Assembly (NCBI RefSeq): GCF_003576645.1
Contig: NC_044916.1
Location: 29,147,060 to 29,211,059 of the forward strand
Source: Ipomoea triloba
Taxonomy: Eukaryota > Streptophyta > Magnoliopsida > Solanales > Convolvulaceae
DNA: 64,000 bases
Reading direction: 5' to 3'
Both the position numbers and the translations under genes were made by a program. Below are positions 33,926 through 45,775 of this stretch, one piece after another (the first letter of the stretch is position 1; every line of letters begins with the position of its first letter). The notes beneath the pieces were generated by a model that was not told the DNA's origin, did no database searches, and saw only the letters and a program-made list of their open reading frames with translations.

Positions 33926-36500
33926 AAAAAAAATAAAAACATAAAAGTGAACTTCCGCATATAAATTTAGAACCAATAATAGAATTAACTCTTTATTTAT
34001 TATTACTCCCGTATTTCCTTTAACTAAATATAGAGTGTTTCTGTTGTTTCTAGATCCCCAATGACGACATGAAAATTGGAGGGATAATGTAGGCGGCAGT
34101 TGGTAGTTGGGCAAGCAGACCAGAATTCGTGGAGCATTAATGAAGGGAAGACGTACGTTACGTTACGTTAGGCTGCGCTGATCCGTCAATTAAATAGAGG
34201 TCAAGATGGAGTTGCGAACTTGCAAGTTGTATCCAGCGTTCCCATTTTCGTCGTGCTTCAATTTTGTATGTGGTTGCTCCGACCTCCAAAAAACGTACCA
34301 TAGATTTTAATTCAATTAATTGGGTAGATTTCATTGAAGGCAACACGGGATAGTACTCTTATAAACTTTATAAAACATTTATTTGAAGACCAACTCAGAT
34401 AGTCGTTTAGTAGTTCGAAAGTTTTAACTTTATTAACTATTTGAATGGTAAGAATAATTCTCATATTTGAATTGGTATGAGAATTCACATGGGAAAGTTT
34501 TGGTTAAATGAGAATGTGATTTTTTTTAAATTAAGAAAAGTAAATCTAATTTAGGGAGCTGAATTTTATTTTCAGGATATGTAGCTAACCCAAGGAGAAC
34601 AAGGAAATCATGTTGCTCAAATTTGAAAAATTGATTTTTTATTGAAATAAATTTTCCATCAACCAAATAAGATAAGATATGTTTTTAGTTTTTTACTCAA
34701 ATTTGAGAAAAAAAAAATTCTCCCAAGAAATATTCTTATGTTAACCAAACAGGTCACCATTTTCTCTCTTGTCATTGAATATAAGTTGAGATGCATATCT
34801 TTGTTAGTAGTTACAGGTGTAAGGTTCAAATGCTATCAAGGATTTTTTTTTAAAAAAAAAAAAAAAAGGATATATAGATTAGTTTTGTTGTGGGTATTAA
34901 CGTATACACATTTGGGGACATGCATGTAGGTTAATTAATACATATTAGTGATTTACCTCATCCACTAGTCTCTAGGAAATGTATATTTTGTTCCATATTA
35001 CTTTTGAAATAAAGAGTGATCTTGAGCGACTCGAACTATCAGGTTAGCCCACTTAATTTTGGATCATTCGACTTATCGGTTTTGGGTTATTCGGGGTTGC
35101 TTTTTTATTGGGTCAATTTATTTTTTTTTTTTTTACCCTAACCTTAATATTTTTCGATTTTATCGGGCTAATTCATCAATTTCGAGTTAAGATTGACATC
35201 CCTATCTTTAGCTCATTTCTTAATACGGAGTAACTTTATGATTTCAGATTTGTTTCGAAACTCAAAAAATTGTTTTCTAAAAAAATTTCTTTATAAAATA
35301 AATTATTTTTAAAAAAAATATTTTTTATTTTTTGATGGTGGACCAAAAGTTATAAAATTGACTTTTACTATTTATTTTTTTTTCAAAAAACTAAATAAAA
35401 AAACTATTACAAAAACATATCTTATAAATTATTACTTATCTACTAAATATTAAAAAATTATAATAATGCTAGGTCATTACATGGATAAAAATTGTGTTTG
35501 GTGCAATAAAATGAATCAATGACTTATACTTTATGCTTCTTTTTTTTTTTTTTTTGAAAAGAATACTTTATGCTTTCCTTCTTATATTTATGCAAATAAT
35601 TTTCAAATTTATCCTTCATCTTTATAGTTTTTCATTAACACATAAAATCTAAATGTTATGTCATAATTAGAATTAAAGCTATGTTAATATACTTAGTTGC
35701 ACTAATGATTTATGCATTGTGATTGTTTTTTTTTTTTTTACTATTGACTCTATTACAATGTAGTATCTGTCCGTACATATTGAAATTTCTTACTTGTACT
35801 TTTATAGATAGAAAATTATAAATACTTTCTATTTATACAATTCTCTTCTTAGTTTTGCCCACACTATTTTCAATTAACTTTTTCTTTTCTTCCTTTCTAT
35901 GGGTTGTGTTGATTTTTTTTCCCCTAATGTTGGTGATACAATTTTAAGCTTAAATCTTGTGATTGTTAAAAACAAATTTAATATTTTTCTCTTTTATTAT
36001 TTGAGTTTTAACAAAATGAATCAATTTATTCTTTAACTATATATAATTATATGTTCAGATAAAGGTCAAATAAGTCATTCAACATTTATGAAAAATGTAA
36101 TTAAGTCATCAAACTCTAAAAAGCTCCAAAAAAAAATTATAAAATTGAAGAGATGCACGGGAGAGAGAGAGCAAAAGATGAATACGTACTTAAAATTGAT
36201 CAACTTCGATACAGAGTGAGACAAGCGATGGAAGACTGACCAAGAGGGTTAAGTGTGAGAGGGAGAAGGGGAGAGAATTAAGAGAAAGGGAGAGAGAGGG
36301 ATTCGAAAAATGTCATCTAAATAAAAATTTATGATTACATTTTTTTGCCAAAGTGAGTCTCTTTCTTTGCTCACAATGAATATTGTTTAATTTGTTGACT
36401 TTGTTTTTCTTGAATAATAAAATGTCAAAAAAATCTTAAAACTAACTTTAGAAAGCTATTTTTCAGGTTTCAAAATAAACCTTAATGGAAAAAATGAAAA
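33926..36500. other. AT-rich spacer
   Basis: No gene. Poly-A/T tracts; a SINE tail (ATTGTAATAGAGTCAATAGT, minus strand) at about 35740-35760; a degenerate AACCAAACAGGTCAC element end at about 34742; GA-rich tract at about 36160-36300. Confidence 0.45.
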
Positions 36501-37138
36501 AGTACAAAAGTGCTGTGTAGACCATAATAAAAAGTACATTTTTAATAGGGTCACACTTGTGTGAGACCGTCTCACGGATCTTTATTCGTGGGACGGGTCG
36601 GGTCGGCTCAAAGCACTATGCAAATGTCATACTTATATGTGCAAATCTCATACTTATATGCTCAAATATAACACTAATCAAAAATACAATTTTTGTTACT
36701 TATAGGATAAAAAGTAATACATTTTTCATAATAAGTAATGTTGACAAGTGCCTCCCACTTATAAGGGCAAATATAATACTTTTGAGGAAAAATGTAATAC
36801 TTTTAAATCGAAATGTAAAAGTATTGCATTTTCCCTTAAAAGTATTACATTTACCCTAATAAGTAACAAAAAATTTATTCCTGATTAGTATTACATTTGA
36901 GCATATAAGTGTTACATTTGCATCGTGACTCGACCCGACCCGTCTCATGGTGAGACGGTCTCACACAAGTTTTTGCCTTTTTAATATATTTTTAATATAT
37001 TAAAAGTACATTATTCGTGTACTAAATGGACATTATTACTTTAGTACTCAAATAATGTATTTTTCATGAATACAATATATACATTTTTTTTAATATACTA
37101 AAAGTACATTATTTGTGTACTGAATGCACATTATTTGA
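36501..37138. mobile_element. GGACC-type element interrupted by a MITE
   Basis: Left part about 36510-36547 (GTGCTGTGTAGACCATAATAAAAAGTACAT) and right part about 36978-37138 (AAAAGTACATTATT(C/T)GTGTACT repeats, ending ATTATTTGAT) match the ATAAAAAGTACATTATT interior of the copies at 27.0 and 43.5 kb. The two halves are separated by the element 36548-36977. Confidence 0.6.
36548..36977. mobile_element. MULE-type MITE with 9-bp target duplication
   Basis: Left end GGGTCACACTTGTGTGAGAC, complement of right end GGCAAAAACTTGTGTGAGAC; the TIRs continue through CGTCTCAC. TTTTTAATA is repeated exactly on both sides (36539-36547 and 36978-36986), the 9-bp duplication of Mutator-like elements. The interior is a partial inverted repeat of TATAATACTTTT/AAAAGTATTACATT motifs with no ORF. 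Confidence 0.85.
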
Positions 37139-37690
37139 TCAGTTCTTATATCGTGGACCGCGGTCCCAAAACGACGTCGTTTTAGTAAGTGGGAGACGGA
37201 GCCTCGTAATTGACACTACAATTCATTCCAAAAGATACTGCCTTACATTTGTTTTGATATTATCGAATGAAACTGTAGTTATATCAAAATGTAACTGTAG
37301 TTGTGTTGAAATGTAACTGCAGTGTATATGAAAAAGATACTGAATAACAGTTTCACATTTGTGTTTGATATTATCGAATGAAACTGTAGTTATATCCAAA
37401 TGTAACTGTAGTTGTGTTGAAATGTAACTGCAGTGTATATGAACAGATACTGAATAACAGTTTCACTTTTGTGTTTTTATATTATCGAATGAAACTGTAG
37501 TTATATCAAAATGTAACTGCAGTTGTGTTGAAATGTAACTGAACTTGTGTTGAAATGTAACTGCAGTATATATGAAAAGAAAGTGAGTGGCGCGAATTCA
37601 TCCGTCTGTTTTCATTAATCAAAACGATGTCGTTTTGGGACCGCGGTCCACAATGTATTGTGGACCACGGTCCGCGATATAATTTGCGTA
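37139..37690. mobile_element. Palindromic GGACC-end element with AACTGTAGTT minisatellite
   Basis: Left TATATCGTGGACCGCGGTCC then CAAAACGACGTCGTTTT; right AAAACGATGTCGTTTTGGGA then CCGCGGTCCACAATG and its mirror, ending CCGCGATATAATTTGCG. Inside are three direct repeats of about 110 bp containing ATTATCGAATGAAACTGTAG and GTTGTGTTGAAATGTAACTG. Confidence 0.75.
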
Positions 37691-39110
37691 ATTTGATAGT
37701 ATGGTTCACAAAAATGATTGGAAACTTCTAGAGAGTCAAAATTGGGTGAAGAAGATTTTAACAATAACTTAAATGAAATTGTCTAAATTAACTAAGATTT
37801 GCGTGTTGCACGGATATAAAATAGGTTAAGTACGACTTATGTTAACTAATATAAACATTTATTAGAGTCGACGTATATTATAATTTTATTATTTTAATAA
37901 TTATTTTTAGATAAACTAACAAACAAGTAAAGATTTTTTATTTTAAAATTTTGATGTTGAATATGCTAAGTTTTAATATAACATGTTTTAACTTGTTGGG
38001 TGAATACAATTTTTGACCCATCCTAATAATAATAGTTTAAAAATTCAACTCAACCCATAGCATAAAAGTAACATCATCTAACATATTAAAAGAAATAATC
38101 TAAACAAGTAAACTTATAAATTATTCAAAGTAACCTCATCTTCACTGGGAGAATACTCACGACATAATATTTTTTTAATACTTATAATTTTATTTTTAAA
38201 TATTAAGAACATGACACACATTGCGCAAAAAATAACATCTAATGTATTTGTCAAACTTTAAAATGATGATTATATTGAAATATATTAAAGAAAATAATAG
38301 GAAATAGATTAAAAAATATTTTTAAAAATTTAATATAAATTTATAATTTAATTTCACAATAAAATTATCAAATATAATTCATTAATACATTACATGTCAA
38401 AAATAAAAACACCAAAAAATAAACCACAAAATTATAAATACATTGTATAAAAATACAATATACTCCGTGTTAATCAAGATAAAATTATGAATTATATATA
38501 TAATATAACAATTGATATTATATATGCGTGTGTGTGAGGGTCAAGACCTATACCTGCATCCATTGTAATACTTATCTTCTACGAGGTTTTTCTATATAAT
38601 AGGATTGTGAGCATAAATATAATATAAACATAAACGTGCAATCCAACTATCAGCTTAGGCTTTTAGTTGAAATGGACCACATGCTTTAATTGGTATTAGA
38701 GCCATGCAAAAGGTCATGGGTTCGACTCTCTCCCCGCGGACTATGGCCTGCACAGGTTTTAAACCACCATGATTCTTTTCTCACCATTGAGATTGAATTC
38801 TATGACTACTCATTTAGAATGATAACAAATGTATAATAGTTAGGTATATATATATAGTAGCATACGCAAGATGTTTGTGTACTAGGTAGTCATCATATAT
38901 GTTGAATGTCACACGACATTATTGACATAATCGTCTACGTGTGCCTTCAATTCAATTCTCATCTTCATCTCCAAATTCCAATTACTTGTCTTCATAGCTA
39001 TAAGGGCGTTGTTGTAGTTACATCTACCTTTCCAAACCGTCCCACCCAACCCTTCCATTTCCGCATTCAATTCCCAAAATCTAATCTATTACGTATTCCA
39101 CTCTACAGTT
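37691..39110. other. AT-rich spacer and KCS upstream region
   Basis: No gene. At about 38690-38735, TTGGTATTAGAGCCATG resembles an initiator-tRNA-Met primer binding site or a SINE and is followed by GTCATGGGTTCGACTCTC; no LTR was found around it. Confidence 0.4.
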
Positions 39111-39113
39111 CTG

Positions 39114-39121
39114 TATATATA
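39114..39121 (+). promoter_or_regulatory. Probable TATA box of the KCS gene
   Basis: TATATATA lies 70 bases before the chosen ATG, in an otherwise mixed-composition stretch, which would give a 5' UTR of about 45 bases. Confidence 0.5.
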
Positions 39122-39190
39122 CCGCCACATTATCCCATTTTTCTCACGCCCTACAAAAAATTTCCTCCTACCAAACACTTCTCCCACGCA

Positions 39191-40753
39191 ATGACAGATC
39201 CCAACGCCGTTAACATCACCGCCGGAGCCGGAGCCGGCGCCGGAGGTACGATCCCGGTGATCCAGATCAGACAACCTCGGCGGTTACCTGATTTTCTGCT
39301 GAGTGTTAATCTTAAGTACGTGAAATTAGGGTACCATTATCTGATGACTCACCTGTTGACTCTGTGTTTAGTCCCTCTCATGGCCGTCACATTGGTCCAG
39401 GCGGCGCAGATGGACTACCAGGATTTGCATAATATGTACCGGAATCTCCTGTACAATCTCGTCAGTATCGTCGTCTTCTCCGCTATTCTCGTATTCGGTT
39501 TCACGCTCTACATCATGACCCGTCCCAGATCCGTTTTTCTCGTGGATTATTCCTGTTACCGGCCTCCGGTGGAGCTTCAGGTCCCGTACAAGAAGTTCAT
39601 GGATCATTCCCGGCTTACCGGCGATTTTGACGACTCGTCGTTGGATTTCCAGCGGAAGATTCTGGAAAGATCTGGACTCGGCGAGGAGACTTATCTCCCG
39701 GAGGCTATGCATAATGTTCCGCCCACGATTAACATGGCCTCTGCTCGGGCGGAAGCGGAACAGGTCATGTTTGGTTGCCTGGATAACTTATTCCAGAACA
39801 CCAAAATCAACCCCAAGGATATCGGTATCCTCGTGGTGAATTGCAGTCTCTTTAACCCTACTCCCTCTCTCTCCGCCATGATTGTGAATAAATACAAGCT
39901 GAGAGGGAATGTCCGGAGCTTCAATTTGGGGGGAATGGGGTGCAGCGCCGGCGTTATCGCCGTCGATCTGGCGAAGGACATGCTTCAAGTTCACCGGAAC
40001 ACGTACGCCGTCGTCGTTAGCACCGAGAACATCACGCAGAACTGGTATTTTGGGAACAAGAAGTCCATGTTGATCCCGAATTGCCTATTCCGCGTCGGCG
40101 GCGCCGCGATTCTGCTATCCAATAAATCGGCGGACAAGCGGCGGGCCAAGTATAAGCTCGTCCACGTCGTCCGGACTCACAAGGGCGCCGATAACACCGC
40201 CTTCCGGTGCGTGTACCAAGAACAAGACGTTACCGGAAAAACAGGGGTGTCGTTATCCAAAGACCTGATGGCCATAGCCGGCGGAGCTCTTAAAACCAAC
40301 ATAACCACCCTGGGCCCACTCGTGCTCCCAATCAGCGAGCAGTTACTGTTCTTCGCCACGCTCGTTACCAGAAAGCTGTTAAAGAACGCGAAAATCAAGC
40401 CGTATATTCCGGACTTCAAACTAGCGTTTGAACACTTCTGCATTCACGCCGGCGGGAGGGCGGTGATCGACGAGCTGGAGAAGAATCTCCAGCTGTCACC
40501 GGTCCACGTCGAAGCTTCTAGAATGACGCTGCACCGGTTCGGCAACACGTCATCGAGCTCCATTTGGTATGAGCTGGCGTACACGGAGGCGAAGGGGAGG
40601 ATCCGAAAGGGGAACCGGGTTTGGCAGATCGCGTTTGGGAGCGGGTTTAAGTGTAACAGTGCGGTTTGGAAAGCTCTAAGGAATGTGAAGCCTTCCCCAA
40701 ACAGCCCCTGGGAAGACTGCGTTCATAGGTACCCAGTGGAATTACCCAACTAA
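39191..40753 (+). CDS. 3-ketoacyl-CoA synthase (KCS4/9/17 group)
   Basis: Intronless, 520 residues, complete. It condenses malonyl-CoA with a long-chain acyl-CoA in the ER fatty-acid elongase that makes very-long-chain acyl chains for waxes, suberin, sphingolipids and phospholipids. Two N-terminal membrane segments (about 54-72 and 88-108), then the FAE1/type III PKS-like thiolase fold. Catalytic triad in place: Cys251 in GGMGCSAG, His419 in FCIHAGGRA, Asn452 in RFGNTSSSS, with the spacing of Arabidopsis FAE1 (C223, H391, N424) shifted by a constant 28. The protein closely resembles Arabidopsis KCS4/KCS9 ([23 protein letters not shown]). I start at 39191 because MTDPNA precedes the conserved N-terminus and a TATA box lies just upstream; the in-frame ATG at 38906 would add 95 unconserved residues. 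GC content is clearly higher than in the surrounding DNA. Confidence 0.97.
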   Translation: MTDPNAVNITAGAGAGAGGTIPVIQIRQPRRLPDFLLSVNLKYVKLGYHYLMTHLLTLCLVPLMAVTLVQAAQMDYQDLHNMYRNLLYNLVSIVVFSAILVFGFTLYIMTRPRSVFLVDYSCYRPPVELQVPYKKFMDHSRLTGDFDDSSLDFQRKILERSGLGEETYLPEAMHNVPPTINMASARAEAEQVMFGCLDNLFQNTKINPKDIGILVVNCSLFNPTPSLSAMIVNKYKLRGNVRSFNLGGMGCSAGVIAVDLAKDMLQVHRNTYAVVVSTENITQNWYFGNKKSMLIPNCLFRVGGAAILLSNKSADKRRAKYKLVHVVRTHKGADNTAFRCVYQEQDVTGKTGVSLSKDLMAIAGGALKTNITTLGPLVLPISEQLLFFATLVTRKLLKNAKIKPYIPDFKLAFEHFCIHAGGRAVIDELEKNLQLSPVHVEASRMTLHRFGNTSSSSIWYELAYTEAKGRIRKGNRVWQIAFGSGFKCNSAVWKALRNVKPSPNSPWEDCVHRYPVELPN

Positions 40754-42490
40754 ACGGCAGTCGGCAACGCAACGGACAACTTTAATTTGAAGTTGAGTAA
40801 ATTATTATATGTATGGGGGAATGAATGTCTTTTGTTCTATTAATGTTAGTTTGGACTATGATTTTAATTAGCGTATAAGTATATTAGACTTTTCGAGATG
40901 GTCACTACTATATTTGGCATTTGTAAATGTATTTTTCCCATTCATGTGATATCATATGTTGTTATAATCTTGCCACTATACACTCTTAAATACCCATCAT
41001 TCACAATGTCGAACTTATTTGTTACACGGTGAAAATTTGACCGATCTGCTACTTTGATCAAAACGTTAAAAGTTTTGTTTGATAAGTAGTGATTTGGAAT
41101 CAAATCGCTGAAATCTCAAGCGTTACAAATAGTAACATATGATGAAGAGTATTAGTAAGAGTGATAAAAGAAGAGAATGGTTTTCCAAGGAGGTGGTCAA
41201 AGAGGGTAGACAATAGTGAAGGAAAAACACAGTTTAAGGATTTAGGAAATTGGGGGGAACATGGCCAGCCGTGTTATGCTAATCATTGTTTTCTAGGCCA
41301 GATCAGAGGTTGTCTGCTCCAGAAAAAGCATGGACGAAGACAGTTTAGTCACTTTTTTTTTTGAGAAACAAGACAGTTTAGTCACTTAATTAGCTATATA
41401 TACTACATTAGTAAATGGGGCTGGGCGGTCAATAATTTTATATGTAGGAGTAATATTTTAGGGACAAGTTATAGAAACATGCACGTGATTCCTTTCAGTA
41501 CTACTGTCAGGCTTGTCTATGAACTCGGATTTTAACACACCATTCAGTCCTAAATAATGAGCAAAAAAAGGCAATGCCAATTCGCACATAGATTTTGAGT
41601 CGAAAAATACTTTCATGTAATTCTAAAAATATACTCTCAATTTTCATTCCTATTTGTATTCAAAATTGAATTAGGGAAAGAAAAAAAAAAAGATAAACAT
41701 CATAGCCCCTTATTAAATTGAACAATTATCATAAAGAGTAAAAAACGAGAGTATATATAGAACTATTCTTTTGAGTCGCTTTATTTATCTGTTTTTGAAT
41801 GAAGACATTTCACGCACTTGCATAAAAAATCAACATGACAATGATTAACACTAATATGGTCCTTTTTTTTTAAAAAAAAAAATATAGTTCTGGTTAAAAT
41901 CTTTATCTTCATTAGGATTTATATATTTTAATAGATATTTGAAAATATTTATGTACTATTAAGCATATAATATAAAACATAAATATATACTTTAATTTCA
42001 ATTTAGACTTGGTCAAATATATGGATTAAATAATATTGCATAGGTCATTTAGCATCTTTGAGTGTTAATGTGGTTAATACATAGTAGTCTTAACTATCTC
42101 CAGACTCCAGACCAGCTGCTCCACTCAAAAGACTTGCATACAATTCAACGAAAAAATTAATCTCTATATTCGACGGTGAATATCTTGGGTGCACAAAAAA
42201 AAAGTCGTCACAACTACAACAAAACATTGGTTATTATCATTTTTTTTTAGGAACACTGCCCAAATATCAATTAAAGTGTTTAGACATGCATAGCGACGTT
42301 GGCATTAATTTTGTGCACGATAGCGCTTTTAATTGAACACCTGTATTATTGTGATTGATACATAACCGTGTTAGGTACAATATAATTGATTTTTAATTAG
42401 CAAAATATGAAAGTAAAGGTAATGTAATTAAGAAAATAAAATAAAATAAAACCTCAGTTTTCTGGTGTATGTATGTGTGTATACCATCTA
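40754..42490. other. KCS 3' flank and spacer
   Basis: 3' UTR presumably in the first 200 bases. The rest is AT-rich with poly-A/T tracts; no gene. Confidence 0.5.
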
Positions 42491-42551
42491 TCCATCGTTA
42501 TTCCATAGACCATGGTCCACACAATTGCTTAGACCATAAATAAATAAATAA

Positions 42552-42590
<39 letters not shown>

Positions 42591-42735
42591 GTACATTATT
42601 TAAGTACATAAAATACATTATTTGAAAGTATTATATTTGAGTACTTAAAGTATATTATTTTGTATAGTATCAAATAATGTACATTTAATATACACATAAT
42701 TTATTTTTAATATATTTAAAATGTACATTATATTC
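42491..42735. mobile_element. Degenerate GGACC-end element
   Basis: Left TAGACCATGGTCCACACAAT, then (TAAA)n and (TA)n, then AAAAGTACATTATTTAAGTAC and ATAGTATCAAATAATGTACA. The right palindromic end is not recognisable. Confidence 0.5.
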
Positions 42736-43435
42736 GTGTTAAACAGCAAAATTTGCCACCATCTACTCAATTGCCCACATATATATCAATCTGTCCCGGA
42801 TCTTCATGTGATCAAATTAATTAAAATGTTTAGGCACTGCATGTGCATGTTTAGAATAGCTAGGAGATTCACAGGAAAATATATAGAAACTAAAATTTAT
42901 AAAAGAGTATTACTACTCACCCGGTTACTCTAAAAAAAATTTCTTCATCACATGCTATTATTTGATTAAATACTTTTGTCTTTCATCATAAATTTATAAG
43001 ATTGATTAATTCATCGACGCCCAAGAATTATAAATCATATCATGAGAAAATTTAGGAGGGTAAAAAATATTTTCCTTTATAAAAACGTTGCCAAAACTAC
43101 TCCGGTAAATTGTATTAGCAAAGAGTCTAAATAAGATAAACTCTAAAAGCATTTCGAATTCAATAAATCATGCTACATTTTTTTCTTTTACTATTTGATG
43201 CGCAATATAAGCTATGTATTTGATTATAAATATATTCCGTTTAAGACGCAAGATGGGTCGGTCAATTCAAAGTAACTAATAAATAAAAAGAGTTTTATTG
43301 TCGTATCTTATGCTTAAAAAATTGGTCCATGCATGTAGCAATAGTCTTCCAATAAACAAAAGGTCATATGCCCCCCAGCCTAAAAGTGGCTTCCCCCACC
43401 ATCTCCTGTCGTACCCTAACTCTCTTCCTTTTCAA
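42736..43435. other. Spacer
   Basis: AT-rich; nothing recognised. Confidence 0.5.
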
Positions 43436-43440
43436 TCATT

Positions 43441-43668
43441 ATTGCATGTACCGTGGTCCACATAGTTGTGTGGACCATAAATAAAAAGTACATTATTTTT
43501 GTACATAAAGTACATTATTTAAGTACTGAAAGTATATTATTTTATATATACTATCAAATAATGTACCTTCAGTACAAAAATAATGTATTTTTAACCTAAT
43601 CAAAATATACTTTATGTTCATGGTCCACACAGCTACGTGGATCATGGTCCACGCAATAATTTGCCCTT
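43441..43668. mobile_element. Palindromic GGACC-end element
   Basis: Left GTGGTCCACATAGTTGTGTGG and right GTCCACACAGCTACGTGGATC then ATGGTCCACGCAATAATTTGC. The interior matches the 26960-27228 copy (AAAAAGTACATTATTTTTGTAC and its inverse), with the centre at ACTATCAAATAA. Confidence 0.75.
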
Positions 43669-44675
43669 CCTTTTTGCATAGGCCCCCAAACCTTGTCCAT
43701 GGGCTCTAACCATCCTCTGGAACTAGTTAATTAATGAGCAACCTCTACTATTTGGATCTAATCAACTTTAAATAATCCAGATTCAATTCCATATTTTTAT
43801 TATATTTGACTTGTTTTACAAAGACATGTAAGACGGTCTCATAACAGAGCACATAAAAGAGCATGTATGATTATTATATGGTAAATGTTTCCTAGTTGCT
43901 ATGCTAATTAAACGTATGCAGTGCACTGACGTTCAGTCACGTGGAAGTTCCAAGCACTGATCACTGTATATATGAAGCTGAAATGCACGTGATGGGACAT
44001 CAAAGAGTAACCCGCCCTGATCGCAGTAGTGAAAATGTGAAACCCAAAAACCAGAAAATTACAAATAAATTTTACCACTTATTTTTAATGTTAAAAAGGA
44101 AGAATATTTAGAGTAGCAAGATAGTCCCCTTTTTATTCTTTCTCGATCATCGTACACAGTGCACACCGTGAACGTACGACAGCCTTTCCTTTATATCCCA
44201 GCATGGAAGTTGCGTGCAACATTTACCTTTTCCTATTATAGTAACTGTTCGTAACATCTCAATAAACTTTATATCCCTGCATGGAAGTTGCTTTCCTTAT
44301 TACCAATTTTAATTATATATAGTGTAAGGTTATGATAGGGAATATTTTTTTGAGCATACCTTCTTTTATGTACCGTGCACCTGTTTAATATCTGATCAGG
44401 TCACTGAGATGAATCATTTTTTACCTTAACCGACCAAAAGCATAATATTTCCTACTTAAAAATGATAATCAGGCTAACTAAAGATTACAATTCTGCCCCG
44501 TTGCTCAGGGATCGACCCCGGCTAGTTCAAATAAGAATGATCATTTTGATTCTCGAGTAGAGTTACTTGAGAATTTGAGTCTAAATTCCTGACCTTAATT
44601 CAACCCCATCTTACTGGGTAGTCAGGAATCTTGGCACACGTGGCTATCAGCGCAGTTTCCGAGCCCGCCAGTTGC
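43669..44675. other. Spacer
   Basis: No gene; a short repeat (TTTATATCCC(A/T)GCATGGAAGTTGC) occurs at about 44191 and 44269. Confidence 0.5.
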
Positions 44676-44679
44676 ATGT

Positions 44680-45032
44680 ATACCATGGACCATAGTCCAC
44701 AATACATTGTGGACCATGGATCATGACTGATATTGCAGTTGTGTGGAACTGATACTGCAGTTGTGTTGAAAGGAAACTGCAGTTGCGCAGAACAGAGGCC
44801 GTGTCATCCGTTTGGAGCTGCAGTTGTGTTGAACTGATACTGCAGTTATGTTGAACGGATACTGCAGTTGTGTTGAACAGATGAATGTCCCCTGTTCCGC
44901 GCAACTGCAGTTTCCTTTCAACACAACTCTGCATTATCTTTTCAACACAACTGCAGTATCTGTTCAACACAACTGCACTATCAGCCATGATCATGGTCCA
45001 CAATGCATTGTGGACCATGGTCCACCATATAA
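44680..45032. mobile_element. Palindromic GGACC-end element with CTGCAGTTGTGTTGAA repeats
   Basis: Left ACCATGGACCATAGTCCACA then ATACATTGTGGACCATGG; right the mirror form ending GGACCATGGTCCACCATATA then ATTTGCG. The left interior has several direct copies of CTGCAGTTGTGTTGAAC..ATA; the right interior (about 44900-44980) has the same motif inverted, so the whole element can fold back. Frames open through it read QLQY/HNCS repeats and are not genes. Confidence 0.75.
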
Positions 45033-45480
45033 TTTGCGGCATGTGTGACACGTGGCAAGTATGTGTCTCCTTTGCGAGGAGGATCAAGATACCACGTATT
45101 AGTTCGAGACTCTCTTACCTCAAGTCGTTTACTGAGCTCAATACTTAGAACCATCAATCAAACGATTATGGGGCCCAAGTACAAGCCGACACATTAGTTA
45201 TACATATTCTAGATTGTACAGCCTATTTACACTATCAGGTTACTTTGTAAGCAAAGAGTGGCATGTCACTTCTCTTATTGTTGAAACTTTATTGTTAATG
45301 CATTTTGTTCGTCATTTTCAAAATTTGAAAAAAAAAAAAAAAGAATCAGTGACAAAAGTAATAAGTAAAAACTAATTTCAAGAATATTATGACATATATT
45401 ATTGATGGGTGATGAGAAGTTAAACACTTGGAAGAAAAGGAATGACTGGCAAGAATAAGCTTAAAGAAGGCTGACTGTAA
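45033..45480. other. Spacer
   Basis: Nothing recognised. Confidence 0.5.
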
Positions 45481-45482
45481 GA

Positions 45483-45775
45483 GGGAGTCGGCTCGGACAG
45501 TTGAATAGGTTGATTGATCGGAGATCGACTGACACCATTCATGGGTGAATGAGTGGAAGAGATTCCATGAAGAGGAGAAAGTACGGGGAGGAGAAAGTAG
45601 TCGGTCGGTGGAGAGTTTCGACTGATCGGAGGTCGATTGGCACTCATAGGTGAATAAGTGAAAGTGATTCCATGAAGAGGAGAAATGGGAGGAGAAAGGA
45701 GTCTCAGTGGAGAGTGTTGACCTATCGGAGGTCGATTGACACTCATGGGTATGAGTGGAGGAGAAACTGAGACTC
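45483..45775. repeat. Three imperfect tandem units of about 100 bp
   Basis: Each unit contains GATCGGAG(G/A)TCGA(T/C)TG, ACTCATGGGTGAATGAGTGG-like and GATTCCATGAAGAGGAGAAA sequence. Open frames across it (SVNRPPI, SANRPPI) merely reflect the repeat period. Confidence 0.75.

Noticed and set aside
38690..38740. tRNA gene or LTR primer binding site (TTGGTATTAGAGCC..GGGTTCGACTC)
   Set aside because: No cloverleaf could be completed and no LTRs flank it; left as a repeat-like hint only.
38906..39190. N-terminal extension of the KCS protein by 95 residues
   Set aside because: The extension is not conserved in the family and contains the probable TATA box at 39114; the start at 39191 fits known KCS N-termini.
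44647..45148. Open frames with repeated CSSTQLQ / NCSFLST
   Set aside because: They run through the inverted CTGCAGTTGTGTTGAA repeats of a transposable element.
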